Source: Planktothricoides sp. SR001 (lineage in GTDB: Bacteria; Cyanobacteriota; Cyanobacteriia; Cyanobacteriales; Laspinemataceae). From it: 64,000 nucleotides of DNA. Within the stretch, counting starts at the first letter, position 1. Every line of letters begins with the position of its first letter. The notes under the pieces are model-generated. The model saw nothing but the letters and a program-made list of their open reading frames with translations, ran no database searches and was not told the origin of the DNA. Made by a program: the position numbers and the translations under genes. Location of the stretch: NCBI RefSeq assembly GCF_001276715.1, contig NZ_LIUQ01000013.1, forward strand, positions 1 through 64,000. The letters run 5' to 3'. This document shows, in pieces, positions 48,653-57,146 of this stretch.

Positions 48653-48772
48653 CATCAGGGACTTGAACCATCAGGGACTAAACCATCAGGGTGCATTATC
48701 ATCAGGGAATAAAACCATCAGGGTACACAACATCAGGGAGTCAACTCATCAGGGATTTATCAAACATCAGGT
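48653..48772. repeat. Array of eight CATCAGGG motifs, 15-18 bp spaced
   Basis: Copies start at 48653, 48669, 48684, 48700, 48716, 48731, 48747 and 48765 (the last is CATCAGGT). The spacers are AT-rich and not conserved. On the minus strand the motif is CCCTGATG. The region 48773-49294 shows no gene but has further small hairpins (for example CCGCAT-CTATCT-ATGCGG near 48930). Confidence 0.85.
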
Positions 48773-49294
48773 GCATCTATCTACATTATTAGCAGCGATC
48801 GCCAAAAAGCCATCGTTGCTGTGGTTGAGAAGCTCTTACCTGGCAGTGAGGGTCTCTCAACTTTTTGTTTGAATTAGAGAAATCACACAACACACACTTG
48901 GCCAGAACCAAGCCTGTGTAGGCTTTGCCCGCATCTATCTATGCGGATAGAATTCTGCGGTCTAAACACTACACACCTTTACTCTTATTATATCTACAGT
49001 CATTGGTTATGCAAAACTGAAAAATTTTTCCGGAATTAACACCTGTAGGAGAAAAAAACTTTTAATTTTAGATAGGTTTTGGCAAAGTTAAGCAAATTTA
49101 ATTTACGAATATAAAATAAATTTTATTTAAATTTTATTAAAACTGGAAAAATCCAGCCCAGTCAATTTGCTAAAACTAAAAATCCGCAAAATACTGCCGC
49201 TGCTATCTTTAACTATCTATGGGGCTGCATTTGCCAAACCATCTCCTTTTCTTCATTGGCTGATGGCCATGACGGATCCCCTGACAAAAACTAC

Positions 49295-49322
49295 ACCCCT
49301 GGCTTTGAGAAAAGCCAGGGGT
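49295..49322 (-). terminator. Rho-independent terminator of the sufU-Ycf51 operon
   Basis: ACCCCTGGCTTT pairs with AAAGCCAGGGGT around a 4-base loop. On the minus strand it is followed by GTAGTTTTTG. It lies about 85 bases after the Ycf51 stop. Confidence 0.8.
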
Positions 49323-49405
49323 TTAACATAAGCTGTAATGTAAGCAAATGGGTTTTTTGCGGATTTTTTTCTTGGCAGACTAGCCAAAATTGCTCCCTGA
49401 TGGCT

Positions 49406-49930
49406 TTAAGATTTTTGGGCTTTGGAGAGTAAAGCCATTTTCTGCGGATAGATTTGAATCTCCATTTGATCGTCATCGCGAGTGCCAAGCGATCGCTTCA
49501 CCTCACCCAAATAAAGCAACTCAGAAATACCCGGTTCAGGATGCAATACGGTTCGCGCCCGAATAGTCAGTTTATCTTCCCCGTTGCGACTAAAACGACC
49601 GGGGGAATAAAGATCCGCCGCAGCTTGACGCAGGGTGGCCTCAAGTTCTGACTCAGTAATCGTCGCCGGTACAGCAATCACCGCTTGAGTGGCGGCATCA
49701 TCGTAAACTAGAGAAAACTTTACCGCCCCAGGAATTGGCGTGCGAACATATAAGCTCACCCCCAAGGCAAATAATCCACCCGTCAGGACAGCCATAAAAC
49801 TGGTGATCCCCACCAAGCGAAATCTAAATCCCCATCTGAGGATAAAGCTCAATCCGGTCAAAACCGCAAAAACGAGGGTGCCAATTCCCACCCACTTTGA
49901 AGCCATCAGAATCAGATCATTGGATATCAT
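49406..49930 (-). CDS. Ycf51 family protein
   Basis: About 174 aa. Two N-terminal TM helices (WVGIGTLVFAVLTGLSFILRWG and LVGITSFMAVLTGGLFALGVSL) are followed by a soluble domain with the conserved run ATQAVIAVPATITESELEATLRQAA and LTIRARTVLHPEPGISELLYLGEVKRS. This pattern fits Ycf51, a cyanobacterial/plastid membrane protein of unknown function. The ATG at 49930 is preferred; a TTG at 49957 would overlap the sufU stop by four bases. Likely co-transcribed with sufU. Confidence 0.75.
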   Translation of the reverse strand: MISNDLILMASKWVGIGTLVFAVLTGLSFILRWGFRFRLVGITSFMAVLTGGLFALGVSLYVRTPIPGAVKFSLVYDDAATQAVIAVPATITESELEATLRQAAADLYSPGRFSRNGEDKLTIRARTVLHPEPGISELLYLGEVKRSLGTRDDDQMEIQIYPQKMALLSKAQKS

Positions 49931-49953
49931 AAGAATTTTAAGAATTTTTTTAC

Positions 49954-50430
49954 TCAAGTTTCCGTCTCGTTGCTGACAAACTCAACCGAGTCAGGGTTTG
50001 GCGATTCCAAGGCGGCTTTTAAAGCGTGCCAAGAAAGATTAGCACATTTAATCCGCACAGGGAATTGAGCGACTCCTTGCATGACGTTTAGCTTGCGGTG
50101 TTCTTTGGGAAATTCTCCCTCCCCTTTCATCATGCCTTGAAATCGTTTGACCATTTCCAGGGCTTCAGAGATGGTTTTTCCTTGTAATGCTTCTGCCATC
50201 AGATCCGCAGAAGCCATTGAAATGGCACAGCCTTCCCCTTCAAATTTCACATCTTCGATGCGATCGCCCGCTTGATTAAGCTGGACTGTGATCTCAATGG
50301 TGTCACCACAAGAGGGATTGTGGCCGCGTTGGCGACAGTGAACCGGGCTTGTTGTCCCCTTATGCCGAGGGGTTTTGTAGCGCTCCAGAATAACTTGCTG
50401 GTAAAGATCGCGCAAATTACCAAGACTCAT
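49954..50430 (-). CDS. sufU: SufU/IscU-type Fe-S cluster assembly protein
   Basis: 158 aa. It begins MSLGNLRDLYQQVILERYKTPRHKG. The three conserved cysteines of the U-type scaffold/sulfur-transfer fold are at HNPSCGDTIE, FEGEGCAISMASADLM and RIKCANLSWHAL, with the insertion typical of SufU between the second and third. In cyanobacteria the main scaffold is NfuA/SufBCD; SufU-like proteins may shuttle sulfur from SufS. Upstream of the Ycf51 gene on the same strand. Confidence 0.88.
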   Translation of the reverse strand: MSLGNLRDLYQQVILERYKTPRHKGTTSPVHCRQRGHNPSCGDTIEITVQLNQAGDRIEDVKFEGEGCAISMASADLMAEALQGKTISEALEMVKRFQGMMKGEGEFPKEHRKLNVMQGVAQFPVRIKCANLSWHALKAALESPNPDSVEFVSNETET

Positions 50431-50698
50431 GGTGTAATTGCTTAGAAGTTAACTTATCTTTACGATACTCCGAATAGTTACAGGTTTTCTTGGAGAATCC
50501 ATTTTTCTTGGATGCAACCTACTTCAAATCTCAGGTCGTTGCACTTGCTACTTCAACTTCCCTGTTCCCCTAGGCTCACGGATGCGGCTGGGATCAATGC
50601 CTGTAGATCGTCGATCGATCGTCGCCTGATTTTGGATGATGGTTATGTCAGGTGGCAAATGTCCACCTGACATAAAACATATCTTGATAGATATATCC

Positions 50699-52195
50699 CT
50701 AGAAGCCTAAATCAACGGCGATGCGATGAGCGCAGGCAAAGCCAGAAAAGGCGACGGCATTTAAACCTTGGCCGGGAAATGTGCTATCCCCCACGCAATA
50801 TAATCCCGGAATAGATGTGCGATTAAATGGCATGGGTAATAAGCCTAAAAGTTTCCGCTGGGGAATTGGCCCATAGGTGCCATTGTGCCGATTTAAAAAT
50901 TTTTGGTGGGTGCGAGGAGTGCCGATTTCCATATAATCAAGTCCGGCATCTAATCCAGGAAAAATAGTTTCTAATCGCTCGATGATTCGTCCGGCAGCGG
51001 TTTCTTTTTTGCCTTCATATTCGGTGGTAGAGAGTCCTTTCCAGGGAGCGATCCAATCGGGGGTAAAGCTATGGATGATGTGATATCCTTCTGGGGCTAA
51101 GTCTGGATCGAGTAAGGTGGGAATTGAGACAAAAATTGTGCCTTCTGGGTCTTGCATATGTTGCCAGTTTTCTAGGAGAATATGATGGCAAGCGGTGTCT
51201 GGGGGGATGACAGATTTTTCTACCCCTAAATGTAAGCTGAGGAAGCTGGGAGATTCTTGGTAGCGATCGCGCCAAGTTTGTTCTTTTTTCGGCAGGGGTG
51301 TATCCGGTAATAACTTATCAAAAGTATCCCAACGAGTCGCATTGGAAACGATTCGTTTGCCATAATAGATTTCTCCATTGGATAGTTCCACCCCGATTGC
51401 CCGTCCTTTTTCCATGAGAATGCGATCGACTCGGGCTTTATATTGAATTTTGCCCCCGTGTTTTTTTAACCCTTCTACCAGTTTTTCGGCAATTTTCCCC
51501 ACCCCACCTTTGGGATAGTTAATCCCGCCATAATGTCGGTCAGAAAATACCATTCCCGCATTAATCATGGGGGTGATATCTGCGGGGACTACTGACCAGC
51601 AGTAGCACTCAATATCAATAAATTTCAGCAGCGTTGGGTCTTTAATATATTTGCGGGCGATATCTCCCACGTTTTTTGGCAGGTATTTCACCAAACCCAA
51701 ACAAGCTAGAGGGTGTTGAAAAAAGACGCGGGTCAGATAGCCTAGTTCTTCCAGGGATAACAATTCCATCACGTTGAGGCAGTTGAACACTTGCCAGCAT
51801 TCGTCATAAAAGTTACGGATCCCTTGGCGTTCTTGGGGAAATTTATCTCCCAGTTCTTGCAAAAATTTCTCATAGTCTCGGTGGACTTGCACCCGCAAAT
51901 CATTGGGCAGGTGGTAATCAATTTGGATCGGATCCGGGATGGTTTCCAGGCTGACATTGACCGCATCTAAGGCACGAGTGAGCAAATTGGTGGTGCCTTG
52001 TTTGCCAAAGCCAAAGATCATGGAGGCGCCTACGTCGAAGTGGTAGCCATTGCGTTCAAAGTACCCAGAACTGCCTCCGGGAATGACGTAGCTTTCTAAG
52101 ACAAGAACTTGTGCGCCTTTTGCAGCTAGTTGGGTGGCTGTGACAAGTCCGCCGATCCCGGAGCCAATAACGATAACGTCAAATTTTGAGGGCAT
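50699..52195 (-). CDS. crtH: Carotenoid (prolycopene) isomerase
   Basis: About 498 aa. N-terminal FAD-binding dinucleotide motif [24 protein letters not shown] and the C-terminal FAD signature [22 protein letters not shown]. The middle contains [20 protein letters not shown] and [17 protein letters not shown], which place it with CrtH/CRTISO rather than phytoene desaturase. It converts poly-cis lycopene to all-trans lycopene in carotenoid biosynthesis. The ATG at 52195 gives the usual [13 protein letters not shown]; a longer frame to 52261 is rejected. Divergent from upp. Confidence 0.92.
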   Translation of the reverse strand: MPSKFDVIVIGSGIGGLVTATQLAAKGAQVLVLESYVIPGGSSGYFERNGYHFDVGASMIFGFGKQGTTNLLTRALDAVNVSLETIPDPIQIDYHLPNDLRVQVHRDYEKFLQELGDKFPQERQGIRNFYDECWQVFNCLNVMELLSLEELGYLTRVFFQHPLACLGLVKYLPKNVGDIARKYIKDPTLLKFIDIECYCWSVVPADITPMINAGMVFSDRHYGGINYPKGGVGKIAEKLVEGLKKHGGKIQYKARVDRILMEKGRAIGVELSNGEIYYGKRIVSNATRWDTFDKLLPDTPLPKKEQTWRDRYQESPSFLSLHLGVEKSVIPPDTACHHILLENWQHMQDPEGTIFVSIPTLLDPDLAPEGYHIIHSFTPDWIAPWKGLSTTEYEGKKETAAGRIIERLETIFPGLDAGLDYMEIGTPRTHQKFLNRHNGTYGPIPQRKLLGLLPMPFNRTSIPGLYCVGDSTFPGQGLNAVAFSGFACAHRIAVDLGF

Positions 52196-52634
52196 GATCA
52201 GTGATGATTGACGATCTAGTTGCGATCGCGGTTGTTGACAATTGTTGACAGAACACAGCAATGCCGTGTCCTTACATTTTACCTTTAAAGCTTTCTCAGG
52301 TTAAGTCCCATGCATAAAAAGAAAATACGGGATTAGTTTAATCTTGCCAACTAATCCCGCCTGCCGATCCTTATGAGAGGAGAACACGATATTTACTATA
52401 AACTTATTGCAAAGTTTTGTCAATACTTTTTGAGAATTTTTTTCAAAACTTTTAGATATAAAATTTATTGCATATACTTTATCTGCAATAAATTAACATA
52501 ATTCGCCGATGGAGCATCAACAAATAACAAACAACAAATAACAAATGACAAATAAGAAAAAAATCCTGATCGCCGATCAATCCACGATCGCAAGGCACTA
52601 TGATGATTTACGTTTAGCCACAAATTTACCGAAT
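52196..52634. other. Divergent intergenic region crtH / upp
   Basis: CGGGATTAGTT (52328-52338) pairs with AACTAATCCCG (52349-52359), a hairpin. The right part is AT-rich with AACAAATAAC-type repeats at 52516-52556. No gene is seen, although the frame of upp is open back to 52545. Confidence 0.45.
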
Positions 52635-53288
52635 ATGACTATACAATTGCGTGTCTTCGTTCCACCTCATCCTTTAATTAAGCATTGGCTGGCAGTGGCT
52701 CGCGATCGCGACACCCCATCAGTCCTGTTTCGCACCGCCATGACCGAATTAGGCCGTTGGCTGACTTACGAAGCTTGTCGCGATTGGTTGCCCACTCTGG
52801 ATGTGATGATTTCGACGCCCTTGGCGCCTTGTCCGGCGACAATGGTGAATCCCCAAAAGCCGATCGCGGTGGTGCCGATTCTGCGAGCGGGTTTAGCCCT
52901 GATGGACGGAGCGCAAACGGTACTGCCGACGGCATCGATTTATCATTTGGGCATGGTACGGGATGAGGAAACCTTAGAACCTCGGTGTTATGTGAATAAG
53001 TTGCCAGAAAAGTTTGAGCCGGAAACCAGAGTGTTGATTTCCGAACCGATGTTGGCGACGGGGGGCACGATTATGGCCACTATGACAGAGTTGACTAATC
53101 GTGGGGTGAGTCCGGATCTGATTCGGATTATTTCCGTGGTGACAGCCCCTCCCGCTTTGCAGAAATTGAGTCTACAATATCCCGCGTTAAATATCTATGC
53201 CGCTTGTATTGATGAACATCTCAATGAGCAGGGGTTTATTGTTCCGGGATTAGGGGATGCAGGCGATCGCACCTTTGGCACCGAATAA
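52635..53288 (+). CDS. upp: Uracil phosphoribosyltransferase
   Basis: About 217 aa with start MTIQLRVFVPPHPLIKHWLAVARD, the usual cyanobacterial N-terminus. It salvages uracil with PRPP to UMP. Motifs: VPILRAGLALMDG and the PRPP-binding loop region ISEPMLATGGTIMATMTELTNRG (the canonical DPMLATGGS is here EPMLATGGT). The C-terminal IDEHLNEQGFIVPGLGDAGDR is conserved. The open frame extends to 52545, but the extra 30 residues are not conserved-looking, so the internal ATG at 52635 was chosen. Confidence 0.9.
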   Translation: MTIQLRVFVPPHPLIKHWLAVARDRDTPSVLFRTAMTELGRWLTYEACRDWLPTLDVMISTPLAPCPATMVNPQKPIAVVPILRAGLALMDGAQTVLPTASIYHLGMVRDEETLEPRCYVNKLPEKFEPETRVLISEPMLATGGTIMATMTELTNRGVSPDLIRIISVVTAPPALQKLSLQYPALNIYAACIDEHLNEQGFIVPGLGDAGDRTFGTE

Positions 53289-53388
53289 ATCCCCAAAATT
53301 GTCCGGAGCTATTTGACAAAAAGACTGTTATTCGAGTGATTCACTCGAAGTTATCCTGGAAATATCGGTTAATGAATAGGGAAGAGAA

Positions 53389-53757
53389 ATGAGTGATCAA
53401 GATAATTTTACAGGTGGATTAATCGTTGGCGCCGTCGTCGGTGGTTTAGTCGGAGGCGTGATTGGCTTTCTGCTCGGAGGAGGGCGATCGCAAGAGGTTT
53501 TAGCCGATGAGAATAGTCCACTGCCGGAATCAAAATTGCGTAAAATCATCAAACGCCCGCTAAAAGGTGAAGAGGAAAAGATTTCTGTCGCACGGCGAAC
53601 CTTAGAAGAGAAAATTGCTCAACTAAATGAAGCCATTGATGAAGTCCGCTTCCAGTTAGGGGATGACCACGATCATTCTGATGAACTGGACAACCCTGAA
53701 GCGATTTCCTCGCCGGTCGCTCCCCGAAAGCCCATGACGGATAACCGAACTGACTGA
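53389..53757 (+). CDS. Small membrane-anchored cyanobacterial protein (unrecognised)
   Basis: 122 aa. A single glycine-rich TM helix (GLIVGAVVGGLVGGVIGFLLGGG) is followed by a charged tail with a predicted coiled coil (ISVARRTLEEKIAQLNEAIDEVR) and an acidic C-terminus. It resembles YtxH-like or gas-vesicle-type glycine-zipper anchors only superficially. GGGAAGAGAA precedes the ATG. A small palindrome TTCGAGTG-ATT-CACTCGAA lies at 53331-53349 upstream. Function unknown. Confidence 0.65.
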   Translation: MSDQDNFTGGLIVGAVVGGLVGGVIGFLLGGGRSQEVLADENSPLPESKLRKIIKRPLKGEEEKISVARRTLEEKIAQLNEAIDEVRFQLGDDHDHSDELDNPEAISSPVAPRKPMTDNRTD

Positions 53758-53890
53758 CGCATCTGGAGACGGTTGACTTTCAAATTTGACCAACTTTCAG
53801 GAGGTTAACTGCTCCAGACCGCCTCCCCATCGTTTACACTAAATTTAAGCCTTAACCAACTTAATTAATTTGCTTTCGCAGCATAAACTT

Positions 53891-54166
53891 ATGGGAATAG
53901 AGATACTCACCCAGACCATAGCCACTTTTCTGAACATCTATTTTGCCCTGTTGATCATCAGGATTCTCTTAAGCTGGTTTCCTCAAGTCAACTGGTACGA
54001 TCCACCGTTTTCGATTCTCAGTCAGCTAACTGATCCTTATCTGAATATTTTCCGTTCTTTCATTCCCCCAATCGGTGGCATTGACTTTTCCGCAATTTTG
54101 GCTATTTTGCTCTTGCAAATTGTGGCTGATGTATTTGCTAGTTTACCAGCAGCAAGTGCATTTTAA
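53891..54166 (+). CDS. YggT family protein
   Basis: About 91 aa with two TM helices (IATFLNIYFALLIIRILLSWF and IDFSAILAILLLQIVADVFASL) flanking the conserved YggT loop NWYDPPFSILSQLTDPYLNIFRSFIPPIGG. YggT proteins in cyanobacteria (for example Ycf19 relatives) are thylakoid or plasma membrane proteins linked to nucleoid or photosystem organisation. The ATG at 53891 is preferred over the start at 53870. Confidence 0.85.
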   Translation: MGIEILTQTIATFLNIYFALLIIRILLSWFPQVNWYDPPFSILSQLTDPYLNIFRSFIPPIGGIDFSAILAILLLQIVADVFASLPAASAF

Positions 54167-54186
54167 TAAGGTAAACAAAAATACAA

Positions 54187-54219
54187 GTAGAGACGTTTTG
54201 GTTACGTCTCTACTTTTTT
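54187..54219 (+). terminator. Rho-independent terminator after the YggT gene
   Basis: GTAGAGACGT pairs with ACGTCTCTAC, loop TTTGGTT, followed by six T. It lies 13 bases before the convergent gene's stop. Confidence 0.88.
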
Positions 54220-54231
54220 AAATTTCCAGGA

Positions 54232-54726
54232 TCAAAAGTGTTCAATTCGCACCGCAGAGGCAAAACCAGAGGCTTTGAATTGTTTTAAGCTCAAAGGTAA
54301 TGGATTATTTACCGGCACAGAAATTCTCACTTCAAAATTGCTTTCCCCAGGGGGAACTTCATCAATTTTTCCTACCCGCGTCCGGTTCGGCAGCACGTTA
54401 TTGTCATTGGCATCATAAATCCGACCATAAACATCCGCATCGTAGACCATTTTATTGGTGGGATTTTTGGCGGTTCCAGTGATAATAAAGCAATTAGCAG
54501 GATTGCCAGAACCATCGCTAGTCACCAGCCCTTCGGAGAATTCTGCCGGACAGTCTTTGTAAGATAGGTCAGAGAGGGTAATTTGGGTCATTGCCCAAGC
54601 GGGGGGCATCCAAAACCAAGTGGCGATCGCGATCGCTACGGTCATTACCACCCCATAAAAAGCCCGAAAATTCAAATGCCATCCGGCACGCTTCGCGAAC
54701 AGGCGAAATCGACTCGTATTGAACAT
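54232..54726 (-). CDS. Secreted or membrane-anchored hypothetical protein
   Basis: About 164 aa. A basic N-terminus and one hydrophobic segment (AFYGVVMTVAIAIATWFWMP) ending PAWAMTQ look like a signal peptide or anchor. The exported domain has a beta-rich pattern FIITGTAKNPTNKMVYDADV, YGRIYDANDNNV and VPPGESNFEVRISVP, reminiscent of FxLYD-type domains, plus two Cys (KDCPAE, ANCFI) that could form a disulfide. No firm family assignment. The ATG at 54726 is listed; a GTG at 54768 is in frame. Confidence 0.6.
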   Translation of the reverse strand: MFNTSRFRLFAKRAGWHLNFRAFYGVVMTVAIAIATWFWMPPAWAMTQITLSDLSYKDCPAEFSEGLVTSDGSGNPANCFIITGTAKNPTNKMVYDADVYGRIYDANDNNVLPNRTRVGKIDEVPPGESNFEVRISVPVNNPLPLSLKQFKASGFASAVRIEHF

Positions 54727-54813
54727 TACTTTATTGGTTACTTGATTGGTTAAAATTACGCTAACCACTAGCTTATATCACTTCCCCGGTAATTAAAGGG
54801 TTTTTCTATTCAT

Positions 54814-55133
54814 TAGGACTTACGCAACGACTCTATATATGAGTATTGGTGCGTTACCGTCTCGGAACAACACCCTACGGATAGCTTAAATAGGATTGCT
54901 ATAGGACTTACGCATGGTGTCGATATTTCTGGTTTTGGAGGGGCAATCCGAAAGCGGTGGTTGCCCTTATATATAGCGTATTGGCGTACAGCAATTTTCT
55001 CCGCGAGTAAACCACAAATATCTGTAGGGGCGAAGCATTCCGCCAGAAGTTTGATGCTTATAAAGATTAACCTGACTGCCGGAATGCTTCGCCCGCTCGT
55101 GGTTTACTCAACAGAAAAGCGCTGTAAGTCCTA
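54814..55133. mobile_element. MITE-like element with TAGGACTTACGCA ends and nested inverted repeats
   Basis: TAGGACTTACGCA occurs at 54814-54826 and 54902-54914, and its near-complement TGTAAGTCCTA at 55123-55133. Inside are nested arms: TTTTCT..AGTAAACCAC (to 55015) with GTGGTTTACT..AGAAAA (from 55099), and GGGGCGAAGCATTCC with GGAATGCTTCGCCC (55081-55094). ACAGCAATTTTCT and GGCGAAGCATT are shared with the element at 18271. There is no transposase, so it would be moved in trans. Confidence 0.65.
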
Positions 55134-55157
55134 TTTTGGATTTATGCCCGAAGGCGA

Positions 55158-56084
55158 TTAAGTAGAAACCAGGAATGGCTGATTTTTTGACATTGCTTCT
55201 GTCAGGCAATGATACCAATTTTCCATCCCTTCCCCGGTACGGGCTGATACTTCAAAAATACTCGCTTGGGGAGCTACTTTTTGAATATTGGTTAAGGCTT
55301 TTTCCCGATTAAATCCCACCACTTCGGCAATATCAATTTTGTTTACAATCACCACATCAGCGGATTTAAACATGGTCGGATATTTTAGGGGTTTATCTTC
55401 TCCTTCGGTGACAGATAACATGACTACCCGCATATTTTCGCCTAGGTCATAAGCAGCAGGACAGACCAAATTGCCCACATTTTCAATAATTAGTAAATCC
55501 AAAGCATCCAGGTCAAGTTGTTTGACTGCCTTGGCGACCATTTCTGCTTCTAAATGGCAGACCGTTCCGGTGGTAATTTGGATGGCCGGGGCACCGGTTT
55601 TACTGAGACGAGAGGCGTCATTATCGGTTTCTAAATCACCGACCACGACTCCAGCTTTTACCTGATTTTTCAAATCACTAATGGTACGTTCTAGCAAGGA
55701 AGTTTTGCCAGAACCAGGGGAAGAAAGCAGGTTTAACACTAGCAAACCTTTGGCCATAAAATAGCCTCGGTTCCGTTCCGCAAGGCGATCGTTTTTGTCC
55801 AAAATTCCTTGGCTAATTTGAACAATGCGATCGCGCATCCGCGCCGCTTCGCGATCGCCTTTATTCTGACCATTTTGGGAATGGGGATGATGATGATCGT
55901 GACCAGAAAGGTGTTGATGATCGTGGTGATGGTCATAGTCATGGTCATGGTTATGATCATGGTTATGATCATGGTCATGGTTATGATCGTGGTTATGGTC
56001 ATGGTCATGGTCATGGTCATGGTGAAAATGGCTATGAATTCCAATTTCTCCAGTGGTTTTACTACATCCGCAATCTTTGCACAT
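55158..56084 (-). CDS. hypB: Hydrogenase nickel incorporation GTPase HypB
   Basis: 308 aa. N-terminal high-affinity metal motif [11 protein letters not shown], then a His/Asp-rich stretch of about 50 residues ([15 protein letters not shown] and more) that probably stores nickel. The G domain has the P-loop [39 protein letters not shown] and VNKIDIAEV. HypB with HypA delivers nickel to the NiFe hydrogenase large subunit. A GC-rich dispersed repeat (55827-55860) sits in frame at the junction of the His-rich region and the G domain and encodes [11 protein letters not shown]. Last gene of the operon. Confidence 0.96.
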   Translation of the reverse strand: MCKDCGCSKTTGEIGIHSHFHHDHDHDHDHNHDHNHDHDHNHDHNHDHDYDHHHDHQHLSGHDHHHPHSQNGQNKGDREAARMRDRIVQISQGILDKNDRLAERNRGYFMAKGLLVLNLLSSPGSGKTSLLERTISDLKNQVKAGVVVGDLETDNDASRLSKTGAPAIQITTGTVCHLEAEMVAKAVKQLDLDALDLLIIENVGNLVCPAAYDLGENMRVVMLSVTEGEDKPLKYPTMFKSADVVIVNKIDIAEVVGFNREKALTNIQKVAPQASIFEVSARTGEGMENWYHCLTEAMSKNQPFLVST

Positions 56085-56254
56085 AATTTTATTTTGTTAT
56101 TTGTTGGTTGTTGGTTGTTGTTAGTTGTTGGTTGTTGGTTGTTTGTTGTTTGTTGTTGCCCCCCCTTTGAAGGGGGGGTTGGGGAGGTCGTTGTTGGCGC
56201 TGGTTATCGAAGAACGAAGAACGAAGAACAAACAACCAATAACCAATAACAAAT
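56085..56254. repeat. Low-complexity TTGTTGGTTG-type spacer between hypB and hypA
   Basis: Degenerate TTGTTGGTTG and AACGAAGAAC repeats flank CCCCCCTTTGAAGGGGGGG, a strong hairpin (about 56160-56178). The insertion lengthens what is usually a short intergenic gap. Confidence 0.6.
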
Positions 56255-56605
56255 TCAAACAAAGTCCGATAATTCTAGAGAAGTTAATTCAATTTCTTTT
56301 CCCGAAATCATTTTTTGACTGAATTGTTCACAAGTTGGACATTGATAAAATACATCAGGTGGGGAAAATTCCCGCTGACAGTGAGAGCAATAACAAACAA
56401 CGGGGACTGATTCTATTTCTAGAATTGCTCCGTGGGCGATCGTGCCTTGTGTCACCACATCAAAGGCAAACTCTAAGGCTTCGGGAACCACCCCAGACAT
56501 TTCACCAATCCGCATTTTTAAGCGATTGATTTTGTTTGCTCCTTGCTGACGAGCATTTTCTAGGGCAATTTCTAGGGTTTGTTCCATTAAACTGACTTCA
56601 TGCAT
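56255..56605 (-). CDS. hypA: Hydrogenase nickel metallochaperone HypA
   Basis: 116 aa, family length. The N-terminal MHEVSLMEQTLEIAL has His2/Glu3 of the nickel site. The zinc site is formed by CYCSHC and CPTCEQF (two CxxC pairs). It hands nickel to HypB and the hydrogenase large-subunit precursor. It lies 51 bp after the protease gene and upstream of hypB. Confidence 0.95.
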   Translation of the reverse strand: MHEVSLMEQTLEIALENARQQGANKINRLKMRIGEMSGVVPEALEFAFDVVTQGTIAHGAILEIESVPVVCYCSHCQREFSPPDVFYQCPTCEQFSQKMISGKEIELTSLELSDFV

Positions 56606-56656
56606 GTCATTATTTTATCGTAGATAATTCTGACAAATTGATCGTGGGGAGAATAG

Positions 56657-57124
56657 TCAAAATTCGCTGACTAATTGTTTAATTTTTTCTAAAGCAACCG
56701 CGATCGCCGCTTGGGTGGTGGGGGAAAATTGTTCGCCAAAGTCGAAGTTAACCGCTGGAATGAGTACCCACCAAGCAGCCGGGGCGACCCCATAAACCTG
56801 TTTGGCTAAGGTGAGGAGCGATCGCGGATTACTGGTATGTCCCAAACAATTGGTCGTTTCTGGGACTTCATCGGTCAGGGGATAAACTTGCACCGTTGTA
56901 GACTCTGGGTAGGCATCGATAAAAATGGCTCGCTGGACGGTAGCTAGTTCTGCCGCCAATTCTGGAGTTAACTGGTGGACCGCATAACTGCGGATATATG
57001 GCAATTTCCACTCCTCGACCAGAGTGGCAACCTGTTGCCCCACCCCATCATCACTGCGGAGGGTATTTCCATATCCAATCACTAATACTGATGGCTGGGT
57101 GTTTTTTTCTTGATTGGGAATCAT
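56657..57124 (-). CDS. hoxW: Hydrogenase maturation protease (HoxW-like)
   Basis: 155 aa. Peptidase M52-type fold: VLVIGYGNTLRSDDGVGQQV (first metal-binding acid), AIFIDAYPE and CLGHTSNPRSLL (His). These nickel-dependent proteases clip the C-terminus of the NiFe hydrogenase large subunit after metal insertion. The NTLRSDDG version and PAAWWVLIPAVNFDFGEQFS resemble proteases of the bidirectional Hox enzyme more than HupW, so HoxW is suggested but not proven. The hydrogenase structural genes are not in the window. Confidence 0.82.
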   Translation of the reverse strand: MIPNQEKNTQPSVLVIGYGNTLRSDDGVGQQVATLVEEWKLPYIRSYAVHQLTPELAAELATVQRAIFIDAYPESTTVQVYPLTDEVPETTNCLGHTSNPRSLLTLAKQVYGVAPAAWWVLIPAVNFDFGEQFSPTTQAAIAVALEKIKQLVSEF

Positions 57125-57146
57125 GCTTTTATTTCCTGGGATTCGG

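Noticed and set aside
48653-48772. CRISPR array
   Set aside because: The repeated motif is only 8 bp with 7-10 bp spacers; CRISPR repeats are longer and evenly spaced with 30-40 bp spacers, and no cas genes are present.
48663-48872. Small protein with HQG repeats
   Set aside because: It is the translation of the CATCAGGG array in one frame; there is no ribosome site and no protein-like composition.
55739-56249. Met/Ile/Val- or Thr-rich open frames over the hypB His-rich region
   Set aside because: They are shadows of the CATGGT-type repeats that encode the His/Asp tract of HypB.
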